From Glandiceps talaboti (lineage: Eukaryota; Hemichordata; Enteropneusta; Spengelidae): a stretch of DNA of 64,000 nucleotides. Positions 14,161-28,436 of this stretch are shown piece by piece. The notes under the pieces were generated by a model. It was not told the DNA's origin. It saw only the letters and a program-made list of their open reading frames with translations, and did no database searches. The stretch is from assembly GCF_964340395.1 (NCBI RefSeq), contig NC_135559.1, positions 2,540,001 to 2,604,000 of the forward strand, given 5' to 3'. The position numbers and the translations under genes are program-made. Within the stretch, counting starts at the first letter, position 1. Each line of letters opens with the position of its first letter.

Positions 14161-17100
14161 CCCCTATTTGTTCATGGGTCTGTGAGTTTAATAAATTCTA
14201 ATACTAAGTAATGTATTTTATTTGATATGGTTCTTTCAACACATTTTAAATTGATCTATAGTTTCTATAGCTTATAGGTAGTTTTCTGTAATAGTCTAAA
14301 GAAGGGCATGGCCTGAAACATCATATGAATAATGATTGGAGTAACCCAGTACTAGTATTGGTTGCCACAGGCTATATACCTAATACAGACACGTATACTA
14401 AAATATAGAAAGCCCTGTTATATCAACAATAATCCTTACATTCTAGATGACAATATTATGGTCATGAAAGACATGTATCAATATTAACACCATAGACAGT
14501 TTATTCGAGGTTTTTTTGCAACTGAGTAAATAAAATTCAAACTCAGAATCTTAAAACAAAAAGCCTGGTTTATAACATTCTAGAAGAGTTTGAAGTTAAA
14601 TAAACTGACAAACAATATCACATAAACTGCATCTCCTTGACATGTGTACTAAAGTCTCTCATGAACTCAGTTTGTGTTATTTTCATATTATGATTAAATC
14701 GAGATTTTTGAGAAAACTATCAACGTGTCTTGAAATTGATACAAAATCTTAAGATATCAATAATTTCAAATATTTCAATTTGGAAAGAAATACTAGTAGG
14801 AAAACAAGATATAATTCAGACGCCACGCTATGCTAGCTATGTCAGTCCACTGAAGAAGTCAATCTAGTCTAGACGAAATATTTGGACAAGTTAATATTTC
14901 CTGCTTGTGATAAAATAACCCTAATTTCTATTATATCTATGTTCTACACACTTGGAAATGTTTTAGTCTAGCAAACATAAGTTATGCCAACAATACATCC
15001 ATCAGCTTGATAGATCAATTGCATTAAAAATGTCACAGTGTGTTGTTCAACTCATGAGGATCGTCGACCTGGACAAAACGGGACACATTTCTAAAATAGT
15101 TGAACATTGAACACCGTGTGATTTATTTTGGGTTTTTATTTTCTTAGCAAATGTGATAAATTTTACATCATAATCTTCAAGTTTGATTATCTCTTTCAAA
15201 ACGCACACTTTACGAGTGAATATACTGCAAAACAATAATTGTTATCCAAGGTTTTTGAAATGTTGTATTTTTTATCAGCAAAATATCAAGAAAGTGTAAG
15301 AAAATAAAACCCCAAAATACGACAGAAGGTAATATATGTTAAAGCCAAGTATTTCATAATTCATATCGCCAAAATGTATTTGAAGTGGTTGGCTAGGTCA
15401 TACGTATTTCCGTTGCGCTGAAAGGAACGCTGAAATGTTTAAAAGAAAAGTATGAAACCGAAATATTTAAAATATGGTGGAATATCCTGTATGTGATAAA
15501 TTAAATATTGTAAATAATATATTAATAATAGCAGTAATTCTTCTTTTGACATTTAACGGAAATGGAACAAACAATCGATGTACTTTGTGACAAGTATATC
15601 TACACATACAGATACTGTACTAACCATATACGTAAAAATAGATGTATTACATTGAAATTGTATCCACGTGAATGGTTATACGAGAAATACAAGCGATGTG
15701 AAAAATTGAAGTAAACAATGTTATGACTAGGGGTACAGTTGGAGAAGGTGAAACATAGACAAGGAATAAATATAGGATAAAAAGAAAATTTAATAATCTT
15801 TCTAAAAAAGGACAAACTTCTATACCTTCGTTTGAAGCATTATTTGTGCCCTTGCTCGAGCGCCGCGCCGACCAGGGTGTACAATTTCAAAAATGACGGC
15901 GTCGGGATGATCGACGTTGTTCAACAACATGTCTTCGAACAAACCATTGCCTACTCATGTTCAACGATCCAACAAAAATGAAAAAAAACATGAACTGTGA
16001 CGTCAGCGTATCGTGAAAGTGTAACAACAGGCCTTACTTCACATTTTGTACCGTGGACATGTTTTTTGCATTTATTACCTATATTCTATTTTTGGATCAA
16101 ATTTGCTGAAAGTTTGCACGACCATGGCGAGTATGGCGGCATGGACAACCTTTGATGGCATTTACATGACACGATGTGTATATGTATCAAAAATACGAAC
16201 CTCCTAGACTTCTCTCTTTAATAATGATTTATATCCGTGAAAGGAAAAAATGAAGAACACTGTGCGGTCGTTGATCTTTTACTGAAATACATGTAAAAAT
16301 CATAGGTACGAGATTTGTAATATTCGACACCGAGAAAATTACATAATGACACCAAATTTTGGTTTCCTAAACAGCCTTGGGTGGAAATTAAACTTAGTAA
16401 ATTACATGAAATTACTACAAAAAAAACTAGTCAATGTATAAACCAATGTAAAAAAAATACATGTTAATGCAGCGACTATTTCACTATGTAGTGCCCATTT
16501 CTGGTTTTACAATAATATGGGGGTGATTTTTAAGGCAGAGAAGTTGTTTGTGAGATTGTAGTATAACACACTCTGAATTGCAGAGATTGAAAATCTTGCC
16601 CATGTGTTTAACTGAAACACGGAGAGAACACTGACAGCACTGACATCCCTAATTATAAGTAAACATTGCTTTATTTCATTATGACATGTGTGAATACTAG
16701 AGAACAATCTCATGGAATGGAGTACAGAGAGAAAGGTTTAACAACTGAAAAAGTGTTATTTATGTTCAAAATCGACTTTGACAAAACCTTTATTTTATAG
16801 AATAATACATTAGTCGAAAAAAACAAGTATCAATTGTAGATATCCATTTCATTTTAGTATTTAAGAAATTTGAATATCAGTTTCACTTTAGAGTTACTTA
16901 CAGGAGAATGGCTTAGAAAACTGAAAGATAAATTAAAGTTTACAAAAGTTAAGACATACCCGGTATTTTGAAATTGTACATAGCTTTGATTGTATACACG
17001 AGTCGAACTCACCAACGGCTGTTTATAGATTCCTCCAAAAACAGTACTCAAATATCATGTTTTCTCCTAACTTCTTATCGAGAAAACTATCCAATTGTTA

Positions 17101-19132
17101 AAGTTCATGAGAATTATTGTCGATAATTTTTTGGGTTTTTTTGTGGACTGGTGTAGATGATCCAAGGAAAGTGTAGTCTCTTCACGGTGCTTGTCAACAC
17201 ATGTATGTTTGTAAATATCTTCCATCTTTGTTTCTTGTTTGTAAGTGTCGTCAAAATTTCACTTGACAAGGTCGACCTGCCATGCTCTCGTAGCTAGCTC
17301 CCGTACCATGCAAATTATTCAAGCATGTCAACTCGTCTGATTATCTATCTATCTGTCTGTCTGTCAGTGTCACCAACAATGTATGTGCTTGCTTCACGAG
17401 GCGTGGAATAATATAAGTATTTCGTACTCAATGAATAGATACTATGGTCACATTACCTCACTAACGCCGATAAGACACATATATTTACAGGCCCTAGTAG
17501 TTTCTTGTGGTGCAGATGGACTAGTACATAAGTCATTGTTGTGAGCCTGGGTATAGGCTTATGCAAGAAATGAAATTGATTCAATGTTGTTCATTTCACT
17601 GTTAACTACATTATACAGTAGATGTTGATTTGACAGGAGCACTGGCCACTTAGTACGAGAAGTACGATTGGAGAAGAAAGCATCAGCTGAGATAACTGAG
17701 ATCAAAGCTGTGTCCGTTACTCGATATGCTTCAACTACATTAGCCAACACCTTTAAAACTCATCATGAAACTGTATCTTTTGCACGAAGAAAATTTAACA
17801 GGCCAATATAACAACCCTTGTGAGGAGGCTGTCAATGTACGGTATGCCACGTGTACCGGTATGTAGGTATTAGATTATGTCATCTGGAGCTGCGTGGGGC
17901 AGTTTGCCGCCAATAAGTTTTTGCTACGCTACATTGCACCCCGCCTAAACACAAATCCACGAAGAATTGGCGCACGAGCCGATAGTCTGATAGACACGAT
18001 GCGATGAGTGTCTTACCTGACATATATGTCGTGTGCACTGACGTACTCAATACCACATATCACAATTCGTCTGGAAATGTAAAATAAATCACATAATGTC
18101 TACGAACCCCAATCGTAGATTTACGATCGTTTACCAAAGACAACGACATTATTTATGAGTAATATTAGAATCAAGCGGACAGTTCAACGATTAGGGGTGG
18201 ATTTATTGGCAGTGTCGTGATATTTGTAACTCTTGGCAAATTGTCTGAGAATGCACACTTGGGATTGATTTAAACAAAATATGAGAAAGTTGCATCAAAT
18301 CCCCATGACAACGAATAAATTAAGAAGAAACGGGATGGTGCATTACTATAGAATCTGACTCATAGTTTGATATGTATAGGATTGTGAGGACTGTGTCTAC
18401 ATCTTATTTCAGTCTGTTTAGATAATGTTGCTCATTGTTGAAATCTATGAGTGCTACTCTAATATATTTTCTTAATTTCCCTGCTAAATTCCAAAAAGTC
18501 AGTTTTATATTTCTGTCCGTGTCATGCAACAAAACAGACCTTCGACTCTAATGCGAGTTTGAAGGCCGACGGTTCTAAATTTTAGCGTTCCGACAGTTTG
18601 CGGATCCGGAGTAGGCAGCATGTCTGCGAGGGAAAATATCAGACCACGCTAGTTGCAAATGTTTCAGCCTTCCCCCTGCAGTAAATCATCACACTACCCC
18701 GCAGTCATCAGCAAGCCACCATTAGCCTTTAACACCTGTCATAGTTGACAGAAAACTACCGTAAAAATGTATAGGGTGTGTAGTTGTGAAGCCTAAGGGC
18801 AGATTTAATACACAAACAATATAAACAGTACAGCATATATTGTTTTTGTCTCCTGTCCGTCTTAAATATCACTTTTTAAGAAATCGTGCACGAAAGCAAG
18901 AATAAAAATCACCAAGTGCGATATTCAATTTAGAAATTCTCAACTTGGTTACTAAAGTAGTCACAAGCTCGATTAGTTCCTAAGAAGTATTTTTGTTACC
19001 CTAGCCAGAAATTTGTATTGTAATTCTCTACATTATCTATTTGTGGCTCATGTGACTTGTAAATTTTGATATTTTGTACATTTGTAATATAGTATTTTGT
19101 AGCCTATAATTTCTGGCAATAATAGTTATTAA

Positions 19133-19133
<1 letters not shown>
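14161..19133. other. Non-coding AT-rich stretch
   Basis: No splice-bounded conserved frame or RNA gene was seen. Open frames of 62-71 codons on the minus strand show no domain. A CpG-dense patch at about 15855-15950 is listed separately. Confidence 0.55.
15855..15950. promoter_or_regulatory. CpG-dense patch, possible regulatory element
   Basis: About eleven CpG dinucleotides in roughly 95 bp (for example CTCGAGCGCCGCGCCGACC and GGCGTCGGGATGATCGACG) inside CpG-poor AT-rich DNA. It could be a small unmethylated regulatory element. No transcript evidence is available and the call is weak. Confidence 0.2.

Positions 19134-19186
<53 letters not shown>
19134..19186. repeat. (GATA)n to (GACA)n microsatellite
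   Basis: Two or three GATA units pass into about eleven GACA units ending at 19185. Confidence 0.93.
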
Positions 19187-19187
<1 letters not shown>

Positions 19188-19271
19188 GTAACTCTCATTG
19201 ACTGACTGACTTCATAAGCAATAACAGAAAGGTAAAATGCAACAATGCAAAAAATAAACGTTTTTTGATCC

Positions 19272-19314
<43 letters not shown>

Positions 19315-19332
19315 TTCACCACCACCACCACC

Positions 19333-19382
<50 letters not shown>
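19272..19382. repeat. Compound triplet repeat (CAT)n-(CAC)n-(CAA)n
   Basis: CAT units run to about 19313, then CAC to about 19348, then CAA to about 19382. Neighbouring blocks differ only in the third base. The minus-strand poly-Met, poly-Val and poly-Leu frame is an artefact of the repeat. Confidence 0.95.
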
Positions 19383-19383
<1 letters not shown>

Positions 19384-19735
19384 TTATTTCCATGACTCTT
19401 TGTCCTTCTCACATTGTTGTCAGGAGTGGCAAGGTTAAGCTATTGTCCATATTTGCCTTCTTCAAGAAACCTGTATTACAATCTACTTGAAATGTAGTTT
19501 GGTTTATACGGATTACATTAAAAAAATGTATACATCGAACACACTTGTAGCTGAAACCCAATACTTTTCCTGCCAGTGAAACCTAGCGAAAACTTCACAG
19601 ACAAAAATCAAATTCTCAACGAATATTACTTTTATATGTTGAAGGCCAGTAAATGTTGTCCCAATGGCGATAGCACAACGATATAAATATATACTGTGCA
19701 GCACATACACAGTGAGTCCATAAACTGCGTTGAAA

Positions 19736-19793
19736 ACAAAACAAAACAAAACAAAACAAAACAAAACAAAACAAAACAAAACAAAACAAAACA
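19736..19793. repeat. (AAAAC)n pentanucleotide repeat
   Basis: About eleven AAAAC units. Phe-Val-Leu-Cys frames on the minus strand come from it. Confidence 0.95.
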
Positions 19794-22700
19794 ATAAAAG
19801 TATGAACAAACAAAACACGCATGATTAAATGAAAATACCATTTTAAACAAATGAATAACAAATTTATACAATCATATATATACAAACCTGTATACTATGT
19901 TTTGTCATGCCATGGATAGGAGTATACATAATATATTTGGGCCAATGTACACATGTATAGAATAGTTATTCATATTTGTAAAACTGAATTTTCATTTACT
20001 CATGAATATTTCGTTTTATTTTTATTTATTTGTTGTATTAACACAGTCCCTGGGCTCCCTGTGCTTGTAGCTCCATTGCGAATTCAGACTTCCATTGTCT
20101 ACTTTACATGATCAGTCCTTAAGGTTCATGGTGCTATTTTTAAAGTAAGTTTATGCGGGCTGTAATACAGAGCTTGGCAAAATGACAACAACGAATGATT
20201 CACCAGTTACAACAACACTAACAAAACACCTCTGGGCTGTACAGAACGGAAATTCGGGACACTTGGAGAAAATGTGTCCACGCTTCAGTCACAATGTTCA
20301 TTGAAAACGGACTAGTGCAAACATTTATATGGAAGGATATCACTGGGACGCCATTTTGATTCTTTTATTTTCCACTATTAATATTTAGCTTCAACTTTCA
20401 GAAGATACATTATTACGAAAAACGAAGTTGGGTTTAAAGTTTTGTTTCGGTTTTCTAGTTCATACCTAAATTCCTCAGCAGTAGAACTCTGAAATGAGTT
20501 ACTTTTGTGTACCACCGGTGTTTACTGCTCCTCTAACATACCTAGTTTCTCATTGAGATCGTGTTACACGTGCCAATGGGGTTGGACGTACCTGTAATGG
20601 TATGGAACCATTGGTTGTACATTGCAATACACACAATAACAAAACATTAAAGTCTACGCAACGTACAAGTAATGGAGTCGTACCATTGGGGTTGGGTTGG
20701 GAGTGGGACGTTAAACCAATCGTGCATTTTTCCCTTCACCTCCGCGTTTCACCACTAAGAAGATATGCATGTACAGAACTCATTAACTCACTGTGTATTA
20801 TTAAATCTTACTCCATACTTGTAAATTGTATTTTTAGAATCAGATATCACTACTTGAAAGATAGTCAATAATCTTTGCACTTTGATATCAAGAACCGAAT
20901 TAATACCAGTTAATACTTGACTATTTTGATAAATCAGTTCTATTACTTTGTAAACTTAATTTTTCCTTATTTTATGTATAAAGAAACAATGGATTTTATG
21001 ATAACTTTCGCGTGTGTACTTGTCTATAAATAGCTCACATACAGAAAATAAAAAATACATATGTGATCGATTTTGACGTCAGCGTCTGAGAGGTCATCAA
21101 ACTTTTCGTCAAAATGTTCTGCCTCCATGAGTCTATGTTTTTACATCTGGGTACCTTCTTCTCGTTGTTATACGGTGTTCGCATTTAAATGTTCCCCTAT
21201 GCCACACTATAATATGTAGAAACTTTACAATAAAGGTTATATCGAAGTCGAAGGCAAACGCCTCCATTACTTCAATTTTGCCACAACGTTTGGCTCTAGA
21301 GTATACAATATAAAAAGACCTTTTCTGGGTCTTTATACACGTCAACAAATTCTAGCAATAATGGCAATCTACACTATACTAATCTATTTACTGATATAAT
21401 GGAGGCCAGAGAAAAGAAAATATCCGCTTTGAAACTCTTAGGATTAGATACAACATAGACCCTCCAGGTCGATGGATACAAACGGCGTCTTTGTTTTCTT
21501 TTGATTCTGCTGTGTTCATAACCCCTGGCTAGCGGACAGTGACATCTTTGATTCACTCTGTCAATTATAAAGAAAGAAGCAACTACTCACGTCAAAACAT
21601 ATCAGTTAAACAGAAGTCTACTGTGCGAAATAAACTTAAATCTTTCGGCTGATAAAATGTATTAAGAAATATGTGCATGTTGACAATGGAATCTTTGATA
21701 AATTTCATCTAGTCCTTTTTCAGAGTAATCAAATATCCATGCTGAAAAAATGACCACTTTGTTTGAAATCTACTATGGGAAGAAAACTCGTCTTTCTTTA
21801 GTCACATATTATAGTGTGTCAAATATTATAGTGTGTCCTAGACTGCAATACATCTTTTACTTAATGAGCTAAACACCTCTATTCAAAAAGACACAGTTTA
21901 GATCTGAAGTTTTTCCTGTGCTTTTTGGTTCATAATGAAGAATTCCTTACGTTAATATAATTAATGATACGTCCAATCATGACTAATAACCAGTGGATCT
22001 ATAGAATTGTGTTTAAGGCAAACTAAATTAACAATTTGATGTGAGGTCTTGGTGTTTAGCTGCACCCAGAATTTGTCATTGGTCAAGATTGCAGATAAAC
22101 TGCAGAACGCAACGCGTGAGATTATGGTGTCTTTTATACGCAAACCGATGGCACAATCCCAGGCTGTATGTTGAAGTTTTATGTAGTATTTATTTCAATC
22201 AAAAATGGTGTCTTAAACTGGATTGTAATTTTAAGTACTCTGTGGAGTCTCAGACAAACTATGCAACTTCTGAAATAACACACTGCTAGAGAAATGTACA
22301 TGGCAACACCCTGCCAGTGAAATGTACATGACTATGGTTGATAAAGTGACTTAATTTGGCAAGTATCCAAGTGTCTGGAGTTGTCAGGTGTATACACAAA
22401 ACGATTCGTGTCTAGTAATAATACTATGCTGTGTCTAGCTATCACGTTTTCTGTGCAGGTAAACTATAATGAAGGAATGACATGATGAATTCATGAGTAG
22501 GCTACTGAAAGTTGTCATCACCATGCCAACCATCAAACTCATCCCTCTGGTCTATCGTTTCCTTTTTATTCATATTAGCATAAAATAAAGAAACTGGAGC
22601 AACAAGGAAATGAACACGTGTCCAATAAATCAGGAATAAAATCCACCCATCCATCCATTATTTACTGAATCAGCTATAAGTTTCCATGGCGTCTTTATAA

Positions 22701-24164
22701 CTAAATAAGAAACCAAATAACAGGCTTAGCAGCAAATAACCAAACAGATCAATCGATGACACCCCCTAGCAAGTCAACCAAAAAATAACCAAAGTAATAA
22801 AATATAATTACCTGACATATTAACTACACCGCAATAAAACAAATAACGAATTCACTCACTCCCCTATCTCTCTCTGCCCCTTCATAAATCGTAACACCCC
22901 CCCCCCAAAAAAAAAAACCCACAAAAAACCACCACCTAATAGTTTGCTAGCCTAGTAGGAATAAATGATAAAGTGTAAAAATATACTACCAGTAACGTTA
23001 ACATTTGAGATCTATAAATCCATCAGTGCAACCTTCTCTGTACTGTAGTGCTGTAAAAATACTAAACAAGCCAAGGTGATATTTGACAACTGGTTTTCCC
23101 AATCTACAATAGAATTATAAATTATTTTAACTTTCGAATTTAAAAAAAAACCAAGAAATATACTATAGCTTGACATCTAAAAAAAAGCGTACCTTTATTT
23201 GCATAGATTTACATGACCACCTGGATTGAATTTTTGGCATAAATCTTGTAGCCACTGCACAAAAAAGTTGTCTTTTGTACTTATATTCTAAATGCCTCCA
23301 GTAGTTCGGTTAGTGACCTTCCACGGTACGCTCTATTATATTAAGACAGGGTCTGCAGGGTCGACAAAACATAGGTCGCTCTGTCAGGTAGAAATGGTAA
23401 GACAGGTCACGTGACCCATGTATGTATTTCTTTTCCCCCTCCAAAACACGAACACCTTGAAAACAACAACAACAACACAGACCACTTAATCAAATTTGCT
23501 GTATATGTATAGTTGGTGGATTGTTCGAGAACAAAAACCACGTTATTCTCAATTGGACACGGTCGTTATGATTGCCAAGGTTACGTGAACCGTATAGTTA
23601 ATCTCAGATAAGTGACGTGCTTGATGGCATATTGCCAGGAAAACGTTATGAATAACTAGCAAACAAGGCCGACTGTCTGGCAGGGTTGTCAATTATTACG
23701 TTCTGTTGATTCGTAATGCTACTACCAACCACATAACAATAAACTGTCGAAAGGAAATTATAAGACAATATGAACTGGCATTTTGCCATCATATAAACGC
23801 AGCTACCCTGTCATTTGGTCTAAATCTTGATGTAACTGACACCTTAATAAACAGGTCAAAGGTCACATCAACTATCCAAGGTCACATGAGGTCACGCTTA
23901 CAGTTTAGGGTGTGTAGAGATTTCTCTATGTGGCCATCTGTTTAAGAGATTACATAAGGGAAACGATTTTGTGTTGTTGTGCGCAAAGTATTTTATGGGA
24001 TTGTTAAGAAGTTTTCGAATTTTAATGAATATAGTATGAAAGTGTCAGGTCAAGGTAAAGCAAAGTCAGACATGTTCTACATTCTCCTTTCAACCTTCAT
24101 ATAAAGGACGTATAGAAACTGTCCTGAAAAGTCCCCCGTGTGGTGACTTTTGAATTTGAAACTC
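19794..24164. other. Non-coding AT-rich stretch
   Basis: Nothing recognisable was seen apart from a short C8/A10 homopolymer near 22899-22917. Open frames of 60-89 codons lie on both strands and have no domain or splice support. Confidence 0.55.
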
Positions 24165-24171
24165 TATAAAA
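24165..24171 (+). promoter_or_regulatory. Candidate TATA box
   Basis: TATAAAA preceded by ACTC and followed by a short GC-richer stretch, about 30 bp upstream of a CpG-enriched block. It is plausible as the core promoter of an upstream non-coding exon, but TATAAA occurs by chance in AT-rich DNA. Confidence 0.25.
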
Positions 24172-24194
24172 ACCTTTCGGGGATCGGTTTACAA

Positions 24195-24521
24195 GTCATT
24201 ATACTGAAATGAAACAATCTGTTGCACTTGAAAACCAAAAAACACGGTACAAAAGCAGAGTTTCGGTGTCTGGCGTGGCTGATTACTACGCATGCGTTAG
24301 TTCATTACATTCCGGCGAGCCTATAGTGTGACAGTCGACGAACCACACTCACACATGTCGCTTCAAATAGGCGCTCAATAATTTCCCATTCCAAGGCGTT
24401 CACACGGCTTCAAATCCGCCCAGCCGTCTTATAGCTTTTGCTACATCTTCTCCATATCAGCAAAGCAAGGCTCCGCTGCAATCCGTGCAGGTTGAAGGCA
24501 GGTTTTCTCGCTCATCGGCAG
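24195..24521 (+). other. Candidate CpG-rich non-coding first exon
   Basis: Roughly seventeen CpG dinucleotides fall between 24240 and 24521, strikingly more than in the flanking DNA. The block ends in CATCGGCAG followed by GTAATT, an acceptable splice donor at 24522. It lacks a long open frame, as expected for a 5'-untranslated exon. If transcribed on the + strand it could be the distal first exon of the muscleblind gene whose coding starts at 53158, with a first intron of up to 28 kb. That link is inference only. Confidence 0.3.
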
Positions 24522-26045
24522 GTAATTGTTGGCTTTCTACTCTTAAGTGTGATCACATATATATACAGTATACATATATATATATGCTTCGCACAAGGCT
24601 TACAGCTTGGTGGGGTTGACCTGGTATGTTTGGGCCGTGAGGACATCTGTCAACAACAAGTTAGCACCTTTTAATCACGACCTATTCTCCAGAGTTACAG
24701 TTAAGACGTATGAAATGTTTATATGTACTAACACGGCACTGATTTTGGCGACAATCAGTTTTAAGTTTTTGACGATGACGCGTGGCGGGTTTCAGGTTGA
24801 CTGTAAAGCAAGTGGCAATGTTCGAAACCGACAGACGCTCATTTGCATACAGACATGAAACCATGACCGCATATAGCTATAGCCAGACAGATATTTGTTC
24901 CACTTCCCAACCCAGCACATAATGCCGCATTACAAAAAAACCCAGAAGAATTCTTAATCTGGACATTTCTACCTTGGATTCTTAAGGTTAATAATTTGGG
25001 CGGGAATGGTTTGGGTGAAAAAAGAACGAAAATCTCACTGTTAGCCACGATGCCGCGCCGGTACGGTATGCGTGGGTGAGGCATGGCTTATATTTTGCAA
25101 AAGTGTTTCTCCTTATTCTAGTTCAGGGATTTGCAAGTCGAGCTTGAAATGGTCGTATATTAAAAAAGAAACCGGGAAAAAGAATGAGCGGTGTGGTTTG
25201 CGGGAGAAAGTCAGCCAGCGGAAGAAGTAGCACGTTCTTGAAGACATAGTGTGTCTAACTGTAACAATATTTGCATAAGTGATTAGTTTATTTGGTGTAA
25301 TTAGCAACCCTTGCTTTTAATCGGATAGCATCAATTAGTTGTCACACAAGTATATTATGTAACGGCAAAGCTTTATGTAACCGCCAGACAAAGCCGCTAA
25401 ATGTGTGGGCTGGTCGCTATTTAACATTACGTCATCGGCAGTGGACTGAGATGACCTCTAATGCGATGTACTCCAGCGTCAACAGCCCATCTCACAGCGT
25501 TCAGTGGCATATTAGCTACACTGTAGCATTTGAACACGTTGTAGCCAAGTCTGGCAAACGTGTACAACTAACAACGTATTTAATACCTCCGTTAATCTAA
25601 CTAACTATATTTAATCGTTCTATTAAGTCAGACTGGATAGATTATTATGTTTTTAACTCAATTAGAAGTCAAAATTACAGAATATATTCACAGGGTAGAA
25701 CCCAGACAGTTGTTATGGTTGTATTATGAATATTTTTATCCGATTTGAGTTGTTCTGGACACCCATTTGGCAGAGATTAATGTGTTTAGTATAGCCAGGA
25801 GGGGATGAAAAAAGAATGCATTGTACAATACTTAGAGAATTTTAATGTTAAAAGGATCTTTTCGGTTCACATATTTGAGACAAGTGTTGGTAGATAGAAG
25901 CATTGTAGTGTACCACACCCACTTCAATTGTTGGTATTTGTATGCACAATAGTTCTCCTTGTTGTTCATATTGATTACTATTAAATAACACTGCAATTCA
26001 GTTTTGAAGAAACTGACTGGCCATATAACGTGTTCAAACTTACCT
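24522..26045. other. Non-coding stretch
   Basis: CpG content falls again after about 25100. No coding or RNA feature was recognised. Confidence 0.5.
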
Positions 26046-26305
26046 GTGTGTGTGTGTGTGTGTGTGTGTCTCTGTGTGTGTATGTGTGTCTGTATGTATG
26101 TATGTATGTATGTATGTATGTATGTATGTATGTATGTATGTATGTATGTATATATATATGTGTGTATGTATGTATGTATGTATGTATGTATGTATGTATG
26201 TATGTATGTATGTATGTATGTATGTATGTATGTATGTATGTATGTATGTATATATATATGTGTGTGTATGTGTGTGTCTGTGTCTGTCTGTCTGTGTGTA
26301 TGGAA
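26046..26305. repeat. Compound (TG)n/(TATG)n/(TA)n microsatellite with internal duplication
   Basis: TG repeats, then TATG repeats, are interrupted twice by the same TATATATATGTGTG block (near 26149 and 26251), and the array ends in TG and TGTC units. The repeated interruption indicates that a segment of about 102 bp was duplicated. Confidence 0.93.
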
Positions 26306-28432
26306 ATAATCCCCAGACATAATGCCATGTTCTGTAACTGAGCTGTCTGTCTGTCTATGATACATGTAAAAAAGAAGACTCGCCATCATATTAAAACCCA
26401 TGTATTTATATACAAGATTGAATTTCACCATAAAATTTTAGTGATTGTTTTTAATTGTGTATTTTATGTATTATTGCTTAGTGACGGAGTAACAATGTAT
26501 TGATGATAAAATTGATGTGAAAATGTACAAGAGACATTGATTTATATGATATCTTACCAACAATGTATTCTCCAACAAGGTGTATAAAGTAGTAAGATTG
26601 TTAGTGATAGCTGGTATCCAGATCGTCATAGATACCAGTATATCACTAGCAGCTCAATTATTTAAATAGATCAGGACCAAATGAATATTTTTGACCCATT
26701 CTCTGTATTATGTAAAATCAGTATTGGATGTTTGAAAGTTTTAGCTTTCAGATGTATTTACTTAATTTATTCATGTTTTTTTTAAATATTTTTATATATG
26801 TTTCTCCTTTGGAGAGGTTTTAGTTTTTAAAATTATAAAATCCAAAAATTTAAAAGAACAACTTTGTTTATTCTTGTCAGTAATGTTCTCTTTGAGTTTG
26901 TTGATAGAAACAGTATTCATGTCTCAATATTAGAAAGAAGTTGTAGCAGGATTTTTATGTCATGTTATCTGCCAAAGTACATGATACAAAAGTGCTTGTA
27001 TTTCTTCAGAATATCTTGAAAACATTTCACTAGAATTTGAAAACATTAATTGATGCAAATAAATTATGAAAACATTCACATTCATTTTGATGTAAAGAGT
27101 TAAAATGTGGACAGTAAAACACAAACAGCTTAATTATAAATTTAGAATTTTGATAGCTCTGAAACAGAAAGTAAAACAAAGACTAATGATCATGACAAAG
27201 TGACAATTGTGTAGATTATTTGAAGACTGACAACCTACAAAGCTATAAAGAGTAAAGAGATTATAATCAAATAACATTTGTCAACACTTGTTTAACCTTG
27301 TCGGCATCAAGCACTTTCTGTCAAAATGATGTCAGCAATGTTCATCTTTCTGGGACATGCAATCGAACAGGAGTTTTGACCGAGATAAATGAACACATCC
27401 CATAATAGTAAATTTATGACAACATTGTTCATCAAGGTCTGTCTATTTACAAAAAAGTGACAAAAAACGAGTCGCAGTATATTTTCACATTTCTGCCAAT
27501 GAAGGAAATTATTTTAGATGGTTTTAGCAGACTCACATCTGCAATCAGAGAATAGTTTTCATGAAGCAAGGAAAACTCCTTCCAAAAATTGTCAGAATGT
27601 CTCCAAATTTTTACGGTGAGTAGTTCATGTGGCGTTCTGAGCACAGAATTTAAAAAAATCAAGTTTTATAGATGGATTTAAATTTGAGTTGATAAATTTA
27701 CTTCTAAAAATGACAACAAAGGTTAGAAGTCAATGTTTGATGGCAAATTTATATTAATATACTTCTTATGCAAAATAGATGGTCTTCTATGAATTAGTCA
27801 GATTTGGCCATTAGTGTAAAGCAGCTTAGTGCATGCAAAATTAGCTTGTCCCCATCATCTATCACGTACAGTGACATCTGGCTTTAATTTTGACTGCATC
27901 AATGAAGCCTGACTACATGACTGCTCTATAATCTGTCATTACATGTTGAAGTTTCTTCCTCCGTGGAGTTTTTGAAGCAGAAGTAATGTAATAAAATTGA
28001 TAACATCTTTGAATGAGAAACTGAGCATGTTTAACGTTCACTTTTTCTGTTAAAAGACTTTTTGTGTTTAGCATATGATGTGTCATCTTTATAAAATCGA
28101 TGAACGAGACTGGATCATATTTGTTGACCTTAATAACAGGATACGTTGAAATCTGATTTGTAAGTTGAAATCTGATTCGTACATACTATACTAAATCTGG
28201 GTATTTTTTCATGAAAGCATATATGTCTTTCCCGTTTGGACCCCTCATGTTAGTGTTAATGTGCTGCATGCACTTTTGAGAAGACTTTTTTCCTTCAGGG
28301 GTGTTTATATATTTGGGCAGCACAAAGACCGCTCCTTAGACTCCGACCTTTTGAAGTAGCCTTTTATTCTATATGTATGCACTAAGTAAAAGACATTAAA
28401 CAGTTGAAACTAATTATGTATGCAGGTCATGT
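26306..28432. other. Non-coding AT-rich stretch
   Basis: No open frame above 71 codons, and no RNA gene or repeat was recognised. Confidence 0.55.
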
Positions 28433-28436
28433 GCTA

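Noticed and set aside
24438-24674. 78-codon open frame over the CpG-rich block
   Set aside because: It crosses the proposed donor and the TA-rich segment beyond it, and no domain is visible. The block is better explained as untranslated sequence.
25832-26431. 199-codon minus-strand frame, the longest in the window
   Set aside because: Its core is a Thr-Tyr-Ile-His repeat from the TATG array, and the unique ends have no recognised domain.
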